Assembly: GCA_009924135.1 (NCBI GenBank)
Contig: RFSE01000039.1
Coordinates: 1-36,655, forward strand
DNA length: 36,655 nucleotides
Source: Pseudomonadota bacterium
GTDB taxonomy: Bacteria > Verrucomicrobiota > Verrucomicrobiia > Limisphaerales > SXTU01
Direction: 5' to 3'
Positions within the stretch are counted from its first letter, which is position 1, and every line of letters begins with the position of its first letter. Under the pieces are notes generated by a model. The model saw only the letters and a list, made by a program, of their open reading frames with translations. It made no database searches and was not told the origin of the DNA. This document shows, in pieces, positions 23,826-31,341 of the stretch. The position numbers and the translations under genes were made by a program.

Positions 23826-24374
23826 ATGCTGGTGGGCGGATGCTGGATGAAGGTCCAACTTCGCGAGTAGTAAAACTATGATCGGAAAATTGCTTGAGAC
23901 AATTACCGGGAAAGACGATTTGGAGCGCGTCGCTTACAAGGAGGACCTTGGCAGGCTCAATGAGTATCTTAAGACGCGCAAGGTCTTGATCCCGAAAAGA
24001 CCACTGCGTTTCCTCGACGCGGGCAGTCTCACACAAGAGCAGTTGCTTGAAAAGATTCGGAAGGACGCAGAAGATTTTAACAATACTCCGTTCGAACCGT
24101 GGATCATGGAAGTGGAAGGTAAGAAACGGTTGCCAGCTTTTTCCAGCGTGAAAAAAGCGGAAGTGTTCTCAAGCGTGATGGCAAAGAAATTAAATAAGGT
24201 TTTCTCAGTTGGGTGCGGCGAAGTTTTACTGTCCGTCATCGCAAGGGATATGGACGTTGATTTCGTCGATTTGAACTTGTTCAGCGAAAAAAGTTGGGAG
24301 ATCGGTGTGAAGCAAACAACGGCTCCTTGAACCTGCCGCACCCATCCAGCATCAAGAATCCAGCATCCAGCGCC
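23826..24374. repeat. Inverted GGATGCTGGATG-type repeats flanking the SseB-like gene
   Basis: The left copy at about 23826-23853 reads gatgctggtgggcggatgct; the right copy at about 24340-24374 reads catccagcatcaagaatcca, its opposite orientation. They bracket exactly one gene (23878-24330) whose base composition is clearly lower in GC than its neighbours. No transposase is present. Confidence 0.55.
23878..24330 (+). CDS. SseB-like N-terminal domain protein, AT-richer than its neighbours
   Basis: This 150-residue protein tentatively matches the SseB N-terminal domain family (PF07179 type), on the basis of a pattern in which a short basic/acidic helix region is followed by a core like EGKKRLPAFSSVKKAEVFSS (around residues 81-100) and then a helix and a final strand with DVDFVDLNLF. 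Function in such small stand-alone proteins is unknown. Codon use is richer in A/T-ending codons than in the surrounding genes, and inverted repeats flank it, suggesting recent acquisition. The start ATG at 23878 has no strong ribosome-binding site. The family call is from pattern memory and is weak; the frame itself is convincing. Confidence 0.6.
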   Translation: MIGKLLETITGKDDLERVAYKEDLGRLNEYLKTRKVLIPKRPLRFLDAGSLTQEQLLEKIRKDAEDFNNTPFEPWIMEVEGKKRLPAFSSVKKAEVFSSVMAKKLNKVFSVGCGEVLLSVIARDMDVDFVDLNLFSEKSWEIGVKQTTAP

Positions 24375-24378
24375 GCCC

Positions 24379-24720
24379 ATGAACAAAACCATCTTTGAAC
24401 GCATCGCCGCGAAGGAGATTCCGGCCAACCTAGTTTACGAGGACGAGCACGTCGTCGCCTTCCGCGACCTCCATCCGCAGGCGCCCACGCACATCCTGAT
24501 CGTGCCGCGCAAGCCCATCCCGCGCATCGCGGAGGCCACGCCCGCCGACCACGCGCTGATCGGCCACCTGTTGCTCAAGGCCGCCGAAGTCGCGAAGCAG
24601 GTCGGCCTCACCAACGGCTACCGGCTCGTCATCAACAACGGCCGCGACGGCGGCGAATCCGTCCCGCACTTTCACTGCCACATTCTCGGCGGGCGCCCCA
24701 TGACCTGGCCGCCGGGGTGA
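24379..24720 (+). CDS. HIT family nucleotide-binding hydrolase (HinT-like)
   Basis: This 113-residue protein has the complete HIT fold. The N-terminal segment IFERIAAKEIPANLVYEDEH and the middle motif HILIVPRKPIPRI are typical of HinT purine nucleoside phosphoramidases. The catalytic histidine triad is HFHCH (H97, H99, H101), followed by ILGGRPM. Length is normal. It lies right after the repeat that ends the SseB-like insertion and is followed by a long hairpin-forming inverted repeat. Confidence 0.95.
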   Translation: MNKTIFERIAAKEIPANLVYEDEHVVAFRDLHPQAPTHILIVPRKPIPRIAEATPADHALIGHLLLKAAEVAKQVGLTNGYRLVINNGRDGGESVPHFHCHILGGRPMTWPPG

Positions 24721-24811
24721 AGGGAATCTGAAATTGCGAATGTCGAATTTTGAATTCTACGAAGGGCCGCCTTCGTACAAATTCACCATTCGCCATGCGA
24801 GATTCCCTTTC
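24719..24811. repeat. Long inverted repeat forming a hairpin between convergent genes
   Basis: Arms of about 45 bp (24719-24767 and 24769-24811) pair with a very short loop. The outer ends are aagggaatct and agattccctt; the inner ends are cgaagggc and gccttcg. It belongs to the gaattc/cattcg family also found in frame inside copA. It sits between the HIT gene (+) and the broken epimerase (-), where it could act as a two-way transcription barrier. Confidence 0.75.
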
Positions 24812-24848
24812 AGCGGACCACGCTCCAGGCCAAGCGCTACGCGTAGCC

Positions 24849-25124
24849 CTACTGCCCCAGCGCAAACTCGCGCCCCTCCCACACGTAGTGATGCTCGCGT
24901 CCCGGCCGCTGGTTGAAGCTGACCATCGGAAACAGCAGCGGATTCCCCGCCCACATCTCCTTGGGGTAACGGTCCACGACCGTCTGGCTGAAATGCAGCG
25001 TGTCCACGAGCCCGTACTTCGCCGTAGGCCGCGCGTAACGCAGCAGCCACCCGCCGAGTTCAGGCGCGATGACGGCGAGAGCGCCGGTGGGGTCGGTCAA
25101 ACGAGCGTGTTGAGACATGTTCAT
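24849..25124 (-). pseudogene. Truncated aldose 1-epimerase
   Basis: This 91-residue frame matches only the N-terminal part of aldose 1-epimerase (mutarotase) family proteins: a strand-rich start followed by NPLLFPMVSFNQRPGREHHY and ending at EFALGQ. Normal family members have about 290-350 residues and carry the catalytic His and Glu later. The reading frame ends in TAG just after the conserved ALGQ, next to the hairpin repeat at 24719-24811, so the C-terminal two thirds have been lost, probably by a deletion or rearrangement at the repeat. It is unlikely to be active. Confidence 0.7.
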
Positions 25125-25142
25125 GCAAGTTGGTTGCTCCGC

Positions 25143-26477
25143 TCAGTCCCCGCGAAGGAAACGGCGGCGGTCTTCGGTCTGATTGAGGTTCTTCTCTATC
25201 GCGCGGCCCACTTCAATTCGGTTGGTGCTGGCGATGGCTTGCAGCAGGGCGGTGGGCATGGCGGGGTTGCCACAAAGGTGCCGCTCGACCAACCCCCAGT
25301 GCTTCTCCTGCAAGGCCTGCAACACCGGCACTGGCACGGTTGGGTTGCGAGCCAAATGCTCTAACGCGCTACGGGGCGTGTTCGGAACGGGTTGACTCGA
25401 CTTAAAGCTCGCTGAGTGTTCGCGGAATGCGGCCACGGCGCGGTCGGCATCGAAGAGAGGAACCGGGTTCACGTAGCGGCCTTGTCCCGTCATAGAAAGG
25501 TCCAGTTCAACCCACCATTCCACTCGGATGTTGCGCACGATTCCCAACGCGGCATACGGCGAAGCTGGCACAAACCGGGGCGACGAAATGAGCCGCGCGC
25601 CGGTGGTGTTGTGACGCGCCGCGCAGGTGAGTTGGTGTTTGCGCCAGTCGTAGGTGACGGCGATGCGCGCGTAACGCGTGGGGGCACTCGCTCGAAGGTA
25701 CAGGAAGAAGTTCACTGGCTTGGGCGCGGTTGCCGTAGCAAAGCACATCAGACCGCGCTCGTAGTGGTCCGCTGGCGCGTAGGGCAACTCATTGTCGCCG
25801 GCCCACAACTCGGCCTGAACACCTCGAAAAGTCACACGCACCTGCGGGGGGAAACCCCGTTCCTGAAACAGCCGCAACGCTATGGACAGTCGCGGCCCCT
25901 TCGCGCCGGGCGGAGCAAACGCACCCGTGGTCCAGTCGTAGTCTACCGTCTCCTCGTCATGCAGGGTGGTCGTGTTGGCCGGCGATTCCTTCACGCTGGC
26001 CAGTTCGGCTTCGCCAAGAAAGGGATACGCCAGCACATCGCCGATGTCTGTATCTTGCCAAGAGAACACCGGCTTGGCATCTGGAACCGAGCCAGGGGAC
26101 GGCCCCCACGTGGCGCGCCAGCCCCAACTATGCCATTGATTGGGCTCCAGCCAATGGCCCGTGTCTTCCAGGCCTTTGAGCTCGAGCGATGTCTTCGAGA
26201 ACGGGAGCCGGAAGATTCCTCGCGCGTCTGTCTTTGCACTCTCCCTGCTCGTGGAAAGGTCCGATCGGCCAGACAAAAAGTAATTGATCCCCACACGCCG
26301 TTCCGACGCCTCAAAGATCAGCTTCGCTCCGACGATTGCCTTCCCTTCCGGATCTACCAAGCGACCGGTGAGCACTGGCGTGGGGGGCGCTGCTGTTGTT
26401 GGAATTGCGAAAAGCAACCAAGTACAAAGCCACGCCCATATTTGAGCGCGAAGTTGTTCGACGCTGTTAGTGTTCAT
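25143..26477 (-). CDS. Exported protein with carboxypeptidase-regulatory-like domain and C-terminal LRV-like repeats
   Basis: This 444-residue protein begins with a hydrophobic signal segment (about residues 13-29) and then a carboxypeptidase-regulatory-like Ig domain (LTGRLVDPEGKAIVGAKLIF, about 36-100). A large middle part without recognisable motifs follows. The C-terminal 80 residues contain two or three copies of a helical unit like LARNPTVPVPVLQAL and LCGNPAMPTALLQAIA, which recalls leucine-rich variant (LRV/ARM-like) repeats. Its start ATG overlaps the mutS stop (ATGA), so translation is coupled, although a functional link with mismatch repair is not expected. The frame is open far upstream inside mutS, but that extension is a shadow. 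Confidence 0.7.
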   Translation of the reverse strand: MNTNSVEQLRAQIWAWLCTWLLFAIPTTAAPPTPVLTGRLVDPEGKAIVGAKLIFEASERRVGINYFLSGRSDLSTSRESAKTDARGIFRLPFSKTSLELKGLEDTGHWLEPNQWHSWGWRATWGPSPGSVPDAKPVFSWQDTDIGDVLAYPFLGEAELASVKESPANTTTLHDEETVDYDWTTGAFAPPGAKGPRLSIALRLFQERGFPPQVRVTFRGVQAELWAGDNELPYAPADHYERGLMCFATATAPKPVNFFLYLRASAPTRYARIAVTYDWRKHQLTCAARHNTTGARLISSPRFVPASPYAALGIVRNIRVEWWVELDLSMTGQGRYVNPVPLFDADRAVAAFREHSASFKSSQPVPNTPRSALEHLARNPTVPVPVLQALQEKHWGLVERHLCGNPAMPTALLQAIASTNRIEVGRAIEKNLNQTEDRRRFLRGD

Positions 26478-29143
26478 CCAAACAAATCCATCTGCGGGTT
26501 CGCCTCGACCTGCTTGAGCTTCTCGCGGTCCTGCTGGCGGCGGTTGGTCTGGCGGACGGTGCCTTCGGGCGTGAGCTCGCTTTCCTCGAGGTTGCGCAGG
26601 ATGACCTTGGCGCGTTCGAGGACTTCCTTGGGCACGCCGGCCAGCCGCGCGACCTGGATGCCGTAGCTCTTGTCCGTGCCGCCCTCGACGATCTTGCGCA
26701 GGAAGATGATCTGGTCGTGCCATTCGCGGACGGCGACGTTGTAGTTTTTCAGGCGCGGCATCCGCGCGGCCAGCTCGGTCAGCTCGTGGTAGTGCGTGGC
26801 GAAGAGCGTCTTCGCGCCCACCTGGTTGTGCAGGTGTTCGACGATGCTCCACGCGAGCGAGAGGCCGTCAAAGGTGCTCGTGCCGCGCCCGATCTCGTCT
26901 AGGATGATGAGGCTGCGCGCGGTGGCGTTGTTGAGGATGTTCGCCGTCTCGCTCATCTCCACCATGAAGGTGCTCTGTCCGCGCGCCAAATCGTCGCTCG
27001 CGCCGATGCGGGTGAAGATGCGGTCCACCAAGTCCACGCGCGCGGACGCGGCGGGCAGGAAGCTGCCGGTGTGCGCAAGCAACGTGAGCAGGGCGACCTG
27101 CCGGATGTAGGTGGATTTGCCCGCCATGTTCGGACCCGTGATCAGCGCGATCTGGGGAAGGACTGCAATGTCTTGAGTCTTGTGTCTTGAGTCTTGTGTC
27201 TCTGACTCAAGACTCAAGACTTTGGACTGAAGACTGGTATCGTTCGGGACAAAGCGCTCCTCGGTCAGCGCTTGATCGAGGACAGGGTGGCGGCCGTCTT
27301 TCAGATTGAGTTGGCCGGCGTCGGTGACTTCGGGACGCACGTAGTTGAAGTGCCGCGCGGTCTCGGCGAAGCCCGCGAGCACGTCGAGGTTCGCGAGCGC
27401 GGCGGCGGTCTGCTGGATCGCGGCGAGGTTGCCGATGACTTCCTCGCGCACACGGAGGAAGAGCTCGTATTCCAGCTTCATGGAACGCTCTTCCGCGCCC
27501 AGAATCTTGCCCTCCATCGCCTTCAACTCCGGCGTGATGAAACGCTCGCCATTCGCGATGGTCTGCTTGCGGATGTAATCGGCGGGCACCTTGTCGAGGT
27601 TCGCCTTCGTGATCTCGATGTAATAGCCGAAGACGGAGTTGAACCCGACCTTCAGCGAGGCGATGCCCGTGCGCTCGACCTCCTTCTGCTTGAGCTGGGC
27701 GATCCAGTCCTTGCCACCGCGCGCGGCGGCGTGCAACTCGTCGAGATTCGCGTCAAAGCCGTCGCGGATCAGCCCGCCCTCCTTCAAGGCCAGCGGCGGC
27801 TCATCCACGATGGCGCGGGAGATCAGCTCGACCAATGCAGGCAGCTCGGTGACCTGTGCGAACAGTTCGTCGAGCAGCGAAGGCGGCGCATGCTCCTCCA
27901 ACGGCGTAGCAGCCGACGTAAGTAGGCTCTGATCAAATTCCGCATTCCGCATTCCGCATTCCGCATTTGAAGGGAGCCTCCTCACGTCGGCTCCTACCAG
28001 TTTCAAGGCGGGCACTTGTTCGATGGCCAACCGCAACGCGTGCAGGTCGCGCGCGTTGCCCGTTCCGACGGAAAGACGGCTGACGGTGCGTTCGAGGTCG
28101 CGCACCTCGGCAAGCTTCACGCGGAAGGCTTCGAGCGCCGCACTGTTCGCCAGCCAGGACTGTACCGCGTCCTGTCTACGGCGGATGGGCTCCACGGCGG
28201 AGAGCGGTTGCGTGAGCCAGTTGCGCAGCAGACGCGCGCCCATCGGCGTGACGGTGCGGTTCAGGGCGCCGTAGAGGGACGTGTTCTTCGGGGCGTCGCG
28301 GTGGAGCGGTTCGAGGATTTCCAAATTCCGCAACGTCGTGCCGTCGAGCACGAGGTAATCGCGGCACTGGTAGAAGGTGATGCGCGTGAGGTGCTTCACG
28401 TCGCGCCGCAGGTGTTGCGTGAGGTAATGGAGCGCCGCACCGGCCGCGCCCGTGGCGGCGATGCGGCCCTTCAAGCCGAAGCCGTCCAGCGCCGCGACCT
28501 TGAAATGTTCGCGTACGGTGAAGATGGCCGTCTCGGGCGCGAAGACCCAGTCGTCATGCCCGATGACGATGCCTGGTGCGCCTTGCAGCAGCGTGCGCAA
28601 CGCCGCGAGTTCGCCGGGATAGATGATTTCGGCCGGACGCAGCCGGTCCAGTTCCGTGAGCAGCTCGGCATCGGACTCCGTCTCCGTGGTGCGGAAGTCG
28701 CCGGTGGTCAGATCGACGACGGCGATGCCCGTGACCTTGCCCGCCGGATAAACGGCGGCGAGGAAGTTGTTCCGCTCCGCCGTGAGCAGTCGTTCATCGA
28801 AGTGCGTGCCGGGCGAAAGAATCTGCGTGACCTCGCGTTTGACGAGCTGGCCGGGGCGGGCTTCCTCCATCTGATCGCACACGGCCACCTTGCGGCCCGC
28901 GCGCAGAATTCGCGCGACGTAGCCGTTGAACGCGTGAAACGGAATGCCGCACATCGGAATGGTCCCGCGCTTGGTGAGCGACACGTTGAGCAGTTGCGCC
29001 CCCGCGACTGCGTCCTCGAAAAACATTTCGTAGAAGTCGCCGAGGCGGAAGAGCAGCAGCGCGTCCTTGGGCAGCTCGCTTTTAATGCGGCGATACTGCG
29101 CCATCATGGGCGTGAGTTGTGGTTCTGGAGCGGCAGTGGACAT
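26474..29143 (-). CDS. mutS: DNA mismatch repair protein MutS with two in-frame repeat insertions
   Basis: MutS recognises mismatches and starts repair. This 889-residue protein has the mismatch-binding Phe-x-Glu motif (GDFYEMFF near residue 35), connector, lever and clamp domains, Walker A GPNMAGKST and the Walker B region LDEIGRGTST. It aligns by eye over its full length with the family. Two stretches are extra: about residues 380-415 (peptide SNAECGMRNAEFDQS, DNA at about 27905-27998) and about 632-660 (peptide SLQSKVLSLESETQDSRHKT, DNA at about 27165-27240). Both are encoded by simple or inverted dispersed repeats. The second lies just before the ATP-binding site. The first is in the lever region. 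The frame is intact, so the protein is presumably functional. Confidence 0.94.
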   Translation of the reverse strand: MSTAAPEPQLTPMMAQYRRIKSELPKDALLLFRLGDFYEMFFEDAVAGAQLLNVSLTKRGTIPMCGIPFHAFNGYVARILRAGRKVAVCDQMEEARPGQLVKREVTQILSPGTHFDERLLTAERNNFLAAVYPAGKVTGIAVVDLTTGDFRTTETESDAELLTELDRLRPAEIIYPGELAALRTLLQGAPGIVIGHDDWVFAPETAIFTVREHFKVAALDGFGLKGRIAATGAAGAALHYLTQHLRRDVKHLTRITFYQCRDYLVLDGTTLRNLEILEPLHRDAPKNTSLYGALNRTVTPMGARLLRNWLTQPLSAVEPIRRRQDAVQSWLANSAALEAFRVKLAEVRDLERTVSRLSVGTGNARDLHALRLAIEQVPALKLVGADVRRLPSNAECGMRNAEFDQSLLTSAATPLEEHAPPSLLDELFAQVTELPALVELISRAIVDEPPLALKEGGLIRDGFDANLDELHAAARGGKDWIAQLKQKEVERTGIASLKVGFNSVFGYYIEITKANLDKVPADYIRKQTIANGERFITPELKAMEGKILGAEERSMKLEYELFLRVREEVIGNLAAIQQTAAALANLDVLAGFAETARHFNYVRPEVTDAGQLNLKDGRHPVLDQALTEERFVPNDTSLQSKVLSLESETQDSRHKTQDIAVLPQIALITGPNMAGKSTYIRQVALLTLLAHTGSFLPAASARVDLVDRIFTRIGASDDLARGQSTFMVEMSETANILNNATARSLIILDEIGRGTSTFDGLSLAWSIVEHLHNQVGAKTLFATHYHELTELAARMPRLKNYNVAVREWHDQIIFLRKIVEGGTDKSYGIQVARLAGVPKEVLERAKVILRNLEESELTPEGTVRQTNRRQQDREKLKQVEANPQMDLFG
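27165..27240. repeat. In-frame GTCTTGAGTCTTGTGTC repeat in mutS
   Basis: The + strand reads tcttgagtcttgtgtcttga and then the reverse-complement form gactcaagactcaagacttt, giving an imperfect hairpin. It is translated on the - strand into a Ser/Gln/Asp/Lys-rich peptide ahead of Walker A. Confidence 0.75.
27905..27998. repeat. In-frame inverted repeat with ATTCCGC tandem core in mutS
   Basis: The outer arms (gtagcagccgacgtaagtag at 27906 and ctcctcacgtcggctcctac near 27978) are reverse complements. The core is four copies of attccgc (27938-27965). The whole element is open in the mutS frame. Confidence 0.75.
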
Positions 29144-29320
29144 CGCGGGCGAGACGATAGCGGCAAAGAAAAGTGACGCGAAGTGAAACTTTGTCGTGAC
29201 GAAACGGGGGCGAATCCGCTAATTTAATCGCCATCAGCCACCCACTGAATTACGTGACAGAGACTTTCTGCAAGTTTTTACCTGCGCTCACGCGCAATCG
29301 AGAGGAGGTGAATTACAACC
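29144..29320. promoter_or_regulatory. Divergent promoter region between mutS and the Lys/Ala-rich gene
   Basis: These 177 bp must serve both directions. The stretch around 29215-29275 is AT-rich (ctaatttaatcgcc, gcaagtttttacc). I could not assign -35/-10 boxes with confidence. A very strong Shine-Dalgarno sequence, agaggaggtg (29301-29310), belongs to the + strand gene. Confidence 0.4.
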
Positions 29321-29413
29321 ATGGCAACTAAAAAAGCTCCCGCTAAGAAGGCCGCTGCGAAACCCGCCGCCAAGCCCGCCGCGAAGAAAGCCGCTGCGAA
29401 GAAGGGCAAGTAG
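29321..29413 (+). CDS. 30-residue Lys/Ala/Pro-rich histone H1-like protein
   Basis: A tiny frame encodes MATKKAPAKKAAAKPAAKPA followed by AKKAAAKKGK. It contains almost only Lys, Ala and Pro, as in the C-terminal tails of histone H1 and in chlamydial/verrucomicrobial Hc-like proteins. It is below the size usually reported by gene finders, yet it has every sign of a real gene: a perfect AGGAGGTG ribosome-binding site ending ten bases before the ATG, its own upstream AT-rich region and a strong intrinsic terminator 23 bp downstream. It probably binds nucleic acid and neutralises charge. The DNA role is an inference from composition only. Confidence 0.8.
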   Translation: MATKKAPAKKAAAKPAAKPAAKKAAAKKGK

Positions 29414-29435
29414 TCCTTCGACGATTGGCGAAATG

Positions 29436-29482
29436 AACGGCCCTCCTGCGTGCTCCGGCACGCGGAGGGCCGTTCTGTTTTT
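29436..29482 (+). terminator. Intrinsic terminator of the Lys/Ala-rich gene
   Basis: A GC-rich stem of about 17 bp (aacggccctcctgcgtgc paired with gcacgcggagggccgtt, one bulged T) ends at 29474 and is followed by ctgttttt. The position right after a 30-codon gene supports the latter being a separate, efficiently terminated transcription unit. Confidence 0.9.
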
Positions 29483-29506
29483 GATCCGCCAGACGGGGCT
29501 CGCATC

Positions 29507-29530
29507 AACCACGGATAAACACGGATGAAA
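29507..29530. repeat. Single copy of the GGATAAACACGGATG repeat
   Basis: The stretch accacggataaacacggatg has the same periodic CACGGAT/CACAGAT pattern as the arms at 4-38 and 11549-11578, but no inverted partner is obvious nearby. The rest of the gap up to 29626 shows nothing else recognisable. Confidence 0.6.
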
Positions 29531-29626
29531 ACATCTCTCCACGCGTTCGCGTCCTGAACGAACGAGTCCACGGTCCATTCGCTTGCCTACCCATATACAT
29601 CCGTAGTCGAAGCGCGGTTTGTAAAT

Positions 29627-30187
29627 TCACCCCAGCGGCAGCCTGGCCAGCAACGTGTAGTTTGCGCCTTGGGGAGCCAGCACGGTGCGAATAAGTTCAA
29701 GATGTTCAACCGACCACTCACCAAACGCCGCCGAACGATGGTGGGCCAACCAATCCTCAAATTTGCCTCGCACCAGATAATGTCGGGCCGCCTTTCCAAT
29801 CGTGATGTGCGGCGCAAACAACCGCTTCTCAACATGAGTGCCGAGCGAGCTGCTCGCGGCGGTCACATTGGTCACCAGCCGGTGCAAGGCCGGCAAGTTC
29901 CCGTGCAACCCCACCCACAGCACCCGGTGATCGAAATGCCCCAGGCCTTCCGCCCGCAACTTGAACGGTTCGCTGCGCCGACAAGCTTCAGCCAGCCGGG
30001 CTGCGAGTACCGGCCCTTCATCAGCCGGGACCTCCCCAAAGAAGCGCACGGTCAGGTGCAGAAACCGGGGTTGGGCAACCTTGAACCGGTACGGCTCGTC
30101 CTGCCGGGCGAAGTAGTCCGAAATCACGGCCTTCACCTCGTCCGCCACCGGAACCGCGACGAAGGGCCGCCACGGCTCCGCTGTCAC
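29627..30187 (-). CDS. thpR: RNA 2',3'-cyclic phosphodiesterase (ThpR/LigT, 2H family)
   Basis: This 186-residue protein belongs to the 2H phosphoesterases that open 2',3'-cyclic phosphates at RNA ends. The two catalytic motifs are HLTV (H44, T46) and HITI (H127, T129) at the expected spacing. RPFVAVPV at the N-terminus and RFFGEVP after the first motif are also typical. Its ATG overlaps the stop of the agmatine deiminase gene (ATGA at 30187-30184), so the two are translated together, although their biochemical roles are not obviously linked. Confidence 0.92.
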   Translation of the reverse strand: MTAEPWRPFVAVPVADEVKAVISDYFARQDEPYRFKVAQPRFLHLTVRFFGEVPADEGPVLAARLAEACRRSEPFKLRAEGLGHFDHRVLWVGLHGNLPALHRLVTNVTAASSSLGTHVEKRLFAPHITIGKAARHYLVRGKFEDWLAHHRSAAFGEWSVEHLELIRTVLAPQGANYTLLARLPLG

Positions 30188-31242
30188 GCAGGCTCCTGCT
30201 GGCTGATGCAGTGGAAGCTGCCGAGGCCCCAGATGAGTTCAGTAGAGTCGACGCCCACCACCCGGTGGTGCGGGAATTCGCGTTGCAAAATCTCCAGCGC
30301 ACGCTGGTCGTTGGCGTGGCGGTAGGTGGGCAGGAGCACGAGGCCGTTGGCGATGTAGAAGTTCGCGTAGCTCGCAGGCAGGCGCTGGCCGTCGTATTCC
30401 ACCAGGCCCGGCATGGGCAGCTCGACCACGCGCAACGGCCGGCCGTCCTGATCCTTCATCGTGCGGAGCCGGTGGAGGTTCTCCTGGAGCAACTGGTAAT
30501 TCTCATCCGCCGGGTCTTCCTCCACCACGGTCACGACGGTCGTCGGACTGACAAACCGCGTGAGATCGTCGATGTGGCCGTCCGTGTCATCACCCACGAT
30601 GCCATCACCGAGCCAGAGGATGTTCGTGACGCCGAGGAAGTCCTTCAGGTGCTGCTCGATCTGCGCCTTGGTGAGGTGCGGATTGCGGTTGGGATTGAGC
30701 AGGCAGGCCTCGGTGGTGAGCAAGGTGCCGCAGCCGTTCACTTCGAGCGAACCGCCTTCCATCACGATGCCCGGCGAGAACAGCGGCAGGCCGCGCAGCT
30801 TCGCCACATGTTGCGGGATCGCATCGTCGAGGTCGTAGGGCGGGTACTTGTCGCCCCAGGCGTTATAGCCCCAGTCCACAATGGCACGCTCGTGGTGGCC
30901 GGCGTGCTCACGCGTCAGAAAGATCGGGCCGTGATCGCGGCACCACGGCTCGTAGGCGGGGAAATGATGGAAGCGCACGCGGTCCAGCGCGACCTTGCGC
31001 GCGGTGAGCAGGCCGCGCACCCAGGCTTCCTTCTCGGCGTTCCAGACGTTGATGTTCACCTCCTGGACGGTGACTAGATGGCGGATAAACTCCGCGTAAA
31101 CATCCGGCACGGTGTCGTATTTGTCCGGAAAGCTGATGCCCTCGGGGCGCGGCCAGGTCAGCCACGTGGAAACTTGGGGGGCCCACTCGGCAGGCATGCG
31201 GTAGCCGAGGGCGGCGGGTGTGAAGGCGTTTTCGTGAGCCAT
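30184..31242 (-). CDS. aguA: Agmatine deiminase
   Basis: This 352-residue enzyme of the guanidino-modifying family converts agmatine to N-carbamoylputrescine, a step in polyamine synthesis. Typical motifs are MPAEWAPQVSTWLTWP at the start, WCRDHGPIFL, MEGGSLEVNG, the GDGIVGDDTDGHIDD stretch with the catalytic His and Asp, and GLGSFHCISQQ with the nucleophilic cysteine C345. The frame is open to 31305, but the ATG at 31242 matches the family start. It is divergent from pelC across 99 bp. Neither an arginine decarboxylase nor an N-carbamoylputrescine amidase gene lies beside it; the PLP decarboxylase at 10.2 kb is far away. Confidence 0.95.
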   Translation of the reverse strand: MAHENAFTPAALGYRMPAEWAPQVSTWLTWPRPEGISFPDKYDTVPDVYAEFIRHLVTVQEVNINVWNAEKEAWVRGLLTARKVALDRVRFHHFPAYEPWCRDHGPIFLTREHAGHHERAIVDWGYNAWGDKYPPYDLDDAIPQHVAKLRGLPLFSPGIVMEGGSLEVNGCGTLLTTEACLLNPNRNPHLTKAQIEQHLKDFLGVTNILWLGDGIVGDDTDGHIDDLTRFVSPTTVVTVVEEDPADENYQLLQENLHRLRTMKDQDGRPLRVVELPMPGLVEYDGQRLPASYANFYIANGLVLLPTYRHANDQRALEILQREFPHHRVVGVDSTELIWGLGSFHCISQQEPA

Positions 31243-31341
31243 TGTGCGGCCAAGGTAACTAGGCGGCCCGTCCGAGGGCAACTCCGGCCAAGCGTGCGCT
31301 TGCAATTTAACCTTGGCTCCGAAAAGCTTCGGGCGATTTCT

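Noticed and set aside
27930-27970. Possible CRISPR-like array (attccgc repeats)
   Set aside because: Units of seven bases without spacers, lying in frame in mutS; no cas genes in the window.
28016-29176. 386-residue + strand frame opposite mutS
   Set aside because: Shadow of the MutS N-terminal half.
10249-31242. PLP decarboxylase and agmatine deiminase as one polyamine operon
   Set aside because: They lie 20 kb apart on opposite strands; a shared pathway is possible but the sequence does not show it.
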